33,088 nt of DNA from Acidaminococcaceae bacterium (GTDB lineage Bacteria > Bacillota > Negativicutes > Acidaminococcales > Acidaminococcaceae): NCBI GenBank assembly GCA_944390935.1, contig CALXRU010000019.1, forward strand, positions 1 to 33,088, given 5' to 3'. Shown here one piece after another: positions 31,112 through 33,088 of this stretch. Position 1 is the stretch's first letter, and every line of letters begins with the position of its first letter. Below the pieces are notes generated by a model that worked only from the letters and a program-made list of their open reading frames with translations, did not search any database and was not told the origin of the DNA. Position numbers and translations under genes: made by a program.

Positions 31112-31844
31112 ACGCTATCCCCTTATCGACATATTACGCGGCGCAGCGCTGCTGAATATGTTTGTTTACCACGCCATGTGGAACAACGAAAACCTGTTCG
31201 GGCACAACACCGGCGTGCTGCACACCCTGCCTGCGTATTTGTGGCAGCAAAGCGGTGCGGCGCTATTTATTCTGCTGTCCGGATTTTGCTGGGCGCTAGC
31301 GCATAAACATTTAAAGCGCAGCCTTGTTGTATTGGGCTACGCCTTTTTTATTTTTGTTGTCACGTATTTTTTTGACAGGCATAACCTCATCACCTTCGGT
31401 ATTCTGTCCTTTATCGGCAGTGCCATGCTTTTAATGCTGCCGCTTGCAAAATTACTGCGCTATATCCCGCCCACCGGCGGATTAATTATAAGTTTTATTT
31501 TATTTTTTGCCTTTAAAAACATCAGCCACGGCTATATCGGCTTCGGCGATTGGCAATGCAGCCTGCCGCAAAGCCTGTACGCCAGTTATTTTACTGCGTG
31601 GCTCGGCCTGCCGCCGGATACTTTCCACTCCGCCGATTACTTTCCAATTTTACCGTGGCTCTTTATCTACACCGCAGGTTACTTTGCCTGCCTGTTAAGC
31701 AAAAAACATTTAAGCCGAAGTGCTTTATTAAATACCGATATCAAACCGCTCTCCCTTTTAGGCCGTCATTCACTGGCAGCCTACTTAATCCACCAGCCGG
31801 TTATTTATAGTTTGATGTGGCTGTGGTACAAGATTGTAAATTAA
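31101..31844 (+). CDS. Membrane acyltransferase of the HGSNAT-catalytic / DUF1624 type
   Basis: A 247-aa polytopic protein with about seven hydrophobic segments. It begins YPLIDILRGAALLNMFVYH with the conserved Asp, Arg and later His of the heparan-alpha-glucosaminide N-acetyltransferase family. WQQSGAALFILLSGFCWALA follows, then FGILSFIGSAML, and a C-terminal SLLGRHSLAAYLIHQPV that holds the conserved His. Such enzymes move acyl groups across the membrane to sugars; the acceptor here is unknown. The start ATG 31101 (AGGAA upstream) is chosen because 31029-31100 belongs to the overlapping small ORF in another frame. Confidence 0.85.
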   Translation: MKTERYPLIDILRGAALLNMFVYHAMWNNENLFGHNTGVLHTLPAYLWQQSGAALFILLSGFCWALAHKHLKRSLVVLGYAFFIFVVTYFFDRHNLITFGILSFIGSAMLLMLPLAKLLRYIPPTGGLIISFILFFAFKNISHGYIGFGDWQCSLPQSLYASYFTAWLGLPPDTFHSADYFPILPWLFIYTAGYFACLLSKKHLSRSALLNTDIKPLSLLGRHSLAAYLIHQPVIYSLMWLWYKIVN

Positions 31845-31878
31845 AAAAGCACCCCATACTTTCGTATGAGGTGCTTTT
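31845..31878. terminator. Bidirectional terminator between the acyltransferase and rplS
   Basis: AAAAGCACC pairs with GGTGCTTTT, one mismatch, then CATAC/GTATG, with a TTTC loop. It starts directly after the acyltransferase stop and serves both convergent genes. Confidence 0.88.
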
Positions 31879-31898
31879 GTGTTTCGGTTTTAAATCTG

Positions 31899-32240
31899 TT
31901 ATCTGCGTTCGCGGATACGAGCTGCTTTACCGGTGAGGTTACGCAGATAGTAGAGTTTTGCACGGCGAACTACGCCACGGCGTGCAACTTCGATTTTTTC
32001 GATTCTGGGGCTGTGCAGCGGGAAAGTTCTTTCAACGCCTACGCCATAGGATACACGGCGTACGGTAAAGGTTTCACGGACACCGCCGCCGCTGCGGGCA
32101 ATAACAACGCCTTCAAACATCTGAACGCGTTCACGGCTGCCTTCAACTACCTTTACATAAACTTTTACAGTGTCGCCTGCACGAAAATCAGGGATGTCGG
32201 AACGAAGCTGTTCTTGTTCCAAAACTTCAATAATGTTCAT
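31899..32240 (-). CDS. rplS: Ribosomal protein bL19
   Basis: A 113-aa large-subunit protein located at the 30S-50S interface. Visible hallmarks are [63 protein letters not shown] and the C-terminal [17 protein letters not shown]. The ATG at 32240 has GGAGGAAATT directly upstream, so the earlier in-frame ATG at 32258, which would lie over this RBS, is rejected. The gene order trmD-methyltransferase-rplS keeps the usual trmD-rplS linkage. Confidence 0.96.
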   Translation of the reverse strand: MNIIEVLEQEQLRSDIPDFRAGDTVKVYVKVVEGSRERVQMFEGVVIARSGGGVRETFTVRRVSYGVGVERTFPLHSPRIEKIEVARRGVVRRAKLYYLRNLTGKAARIRERR

Positions 32241-32306
32241 AATTTCCTCCTCAATCATAGACGTTCATGTGCGAACACTTCACAGCGGACCGTCCGTTTT
32301 ACACAG

Positions 32307-32340
32307 AGGCTATTATATCATAGCCTGCCTTAATTTGCAA
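32307..32340 (-). promoter_or_regulatory. Promoter and dyad upstream of rplS
   Basis: On the minus strand TTGCAA (32340-32335), a 17-bp spacer and an extended -10 TGATATAAT (32320-32312) form a strong promoter. The arms AGGCTA/TAGCCT (32307-32312/32321-32326) make a near-perfect palindrome over the -10. The roughly 65-nt leader that follows has the hairpin-forming CGGAC-GTCCG (32287-32296 region) and may hold an L19-type autoregulatory structure. Confidence 0.55.
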
Positions 32341-32353
32341 ATGTTTTTGCAAA

Positions 32354-32926
32354 TTATTTTTGCCACCATGCTTCGCCCGCCAGGCGGTCAAGTATAATCG
32401 CCACGGCACTGCGCACGCACAGGTGGTTATAATTGCTGGGGCCGTAAACCGGCTCTAAAATATAATCAAAAGCGGCCATGGTTTCTTTTTCCATGCCAAA
32501 GCCGGTGCCAAACAGTACCAAAAGCGGCCTGTCGCCGTTTTGCAGCATATCGCGCGCCTTTTGGTAGCTGATAGTGTTGGGGTAAACACGCGCGTCGGTT
32601 GTTACTGTTATCGGCTCTTTGCCGGTCATTCTGCGCACTTCGTCAATGGCTGCGTCAATATCAGCAACATACGCCACGCGGTCCAGCGCTTCGCTGCGGT
32701 CCGGGTTATAAACGCGCCCAAAGCCATGCTGCCAGTAGCCGATAATTTTTTGTATAATTTCCTTCTGCGCGTTATGCGGATGGATTAAAAAATATTTTTT
32801 AACGTCGTAGGTGCGCGCCGTGCGGGCGATATCGTGAATATCAAAATTCGTTACCGCCGTGGCGATGACCTGCATGCGTTTGTTATAAATCGGGTAATGC
32901 ACAAGCCCGACAAATAAATCAGCCAT
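32354..32926 (-). CDS. SPOUT-type RNA methyltransferase (trmD-associated family, COG4752-like)
   Basis: A 190-aa SAM-dependent RNA methyltransferase of the SPOUT (knotted) fold. Segments supporting this are [19 protein letters not shown] near the N-terminus, [14 protein letters not shown] as the SAM-binding glycine loop, and [21 protein letters not shown] at the C-terminal knot. The target RNA is not known. The ATG at 32926 overlaps the trmD stop by 8 bp; GTG 32935 is the alternative. Its position between trmD and rplS is typical of Firmicutes that carry this family. Confidence 0.85.
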   Translation of the reverse strand: MADLFVGLVHYPIYNKRMQVIATAVTNFDIHDIARTARTYDVKKYFLIHPHNAQKEIIQKIIGYWQHGFGRVYNPDRSEALDRVAYVADIDAAIDEVRRMTGKEPITVTTDARVYPNTISYQKARDMLQNGDRPLLVLFGTGFGMEKETMAAFDYILEPVYGPSNYNHLCVRSAVAIILDRLAGEAWWQK

Positions 32927-33088
32927 TTTCTTCACCAGCCAGTTCCGCTTTTATCTCTGCCATAAGTTTAGCGTCTGCCTTGTCAAATTTTTCCGGCAGC
33001 AAATCGGGCCGGTGCAGATACGTTGCTTTAAGCGACTGTTTGCGCCGCCATCTGGCAATCAGCGCATGGTTGCCGCCGCGCAGAACCT
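32919..33088 (-). CDS. trmD: tRNA (guanine-N1-)-methyltransferase TrmD, C-terminal end only
   Basis: The 3' 170 bp of a gene that continues beyond the window. The encoded end contains [19 protein letters not shown], the TrmD C-terminal signature (S/G-GNHA.IA.WRR.Q.L), then [10 protein letters not shown] and an acidic tail ending GEENG. TrmD methylates G37 of tRNAs reading CNN codons and prevents frameshifting. Only the C-terminal helical domain is visible, so the catalytic knot cannot be checked here. Confidence 0.92.
   Translation of the reverse strand, partial: VLRGGNHALIARWRRKQSLKATYLHRPDLLPEKFDKADAKLMAEIKAELAGEENG

Noticed and set aside
1..33088. CRISPR arrays, tRNA/rRNA genes, IS elements, prophage
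   Set aside because: No regularly spaced direct repeats, tRNA-like cloverleaves, transposase or phage genes were seen on either strand.

Overview
The window reads as chromosomal DNA from a diderm Firmicute, most likely a member of the Negativicutes (Acidaminococcaceae-like; this is inference from gene content only). The Firmicute side is the nadD-yqeK-LCP-rsfS-cvfB block and the trmD-rplS end. The outer-membrane side is an AcrAB-type RND pump and the start of a signal-peptide-bearing repeat adhesin of the trimeric-autotransporter style. Nearly all genes lie on the minus strand, with many ATGA start/stop overlaps.

Layout, left to right. 1-714: N-terminal part of a secreted repeat protein (minus strand, cut by the window edge), preceded by a strong promoter and a roughly 150-nt structured leader. 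1072-1363: a short plus-strand transcription unit with promoter, RBS, a 52-residue ORF and a terminator. 1376-6084: a complete branched-chain amino acid ABC importer, livJ-livHMGF, with an intrinsic terminator after livJ that probably lowers expression of the membrane and ATPase genes. 6476-10329: metF, a stand-alone MetH reactivation domain and a short MetH that lacks this domain. 10519-14660: plus-strand RND efflux adaptor and pump, without a TolC gene.

14735-22996: nine genes, aroF-tyrA-aroB-aroA-aroC-pheA-aroE-aroK-aroQ (transcription order), making one operon that covers all seven shikimate steps to chorismate and both prephenate branches. Its 5' leader (about 23042-23302) is the most interesting element. 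It has a clear promoter and a 43-residue leader peptide with eight Tyr/Phe codons in a block of twelve. It also has an antiterminator strand overlapping the leader stop codon and a terminator just before aroF. This is a textbook layout for ribosome-mediated attenuation controlled by Phe/Tyr tRNA charging, which is unusual in Firmicutes, where T-boxes are the norm.

23360-27612: TSUP permease, cvfB, rsfS, LCP ligase, yqeK and nadD. 27657-30810: a MacAB-like tripartite ABC exporter (adaptor, ATPase, permease) with a small membrane protein translationally coupled at its end. 31010-31844 (plus): a 33-residue single-helix protein overlapping an HGSNAT/DUF1624-type membrane acyltransferase. 31899-33088: trmD (partial), a SPOUT RNA methyltransferase and rplS.

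No tRNA, rRNA, CRISPR array, insertion sequence or prophage gene was seen. Folding and homology statements were made by eye from sequence motifs; nothing was computed.
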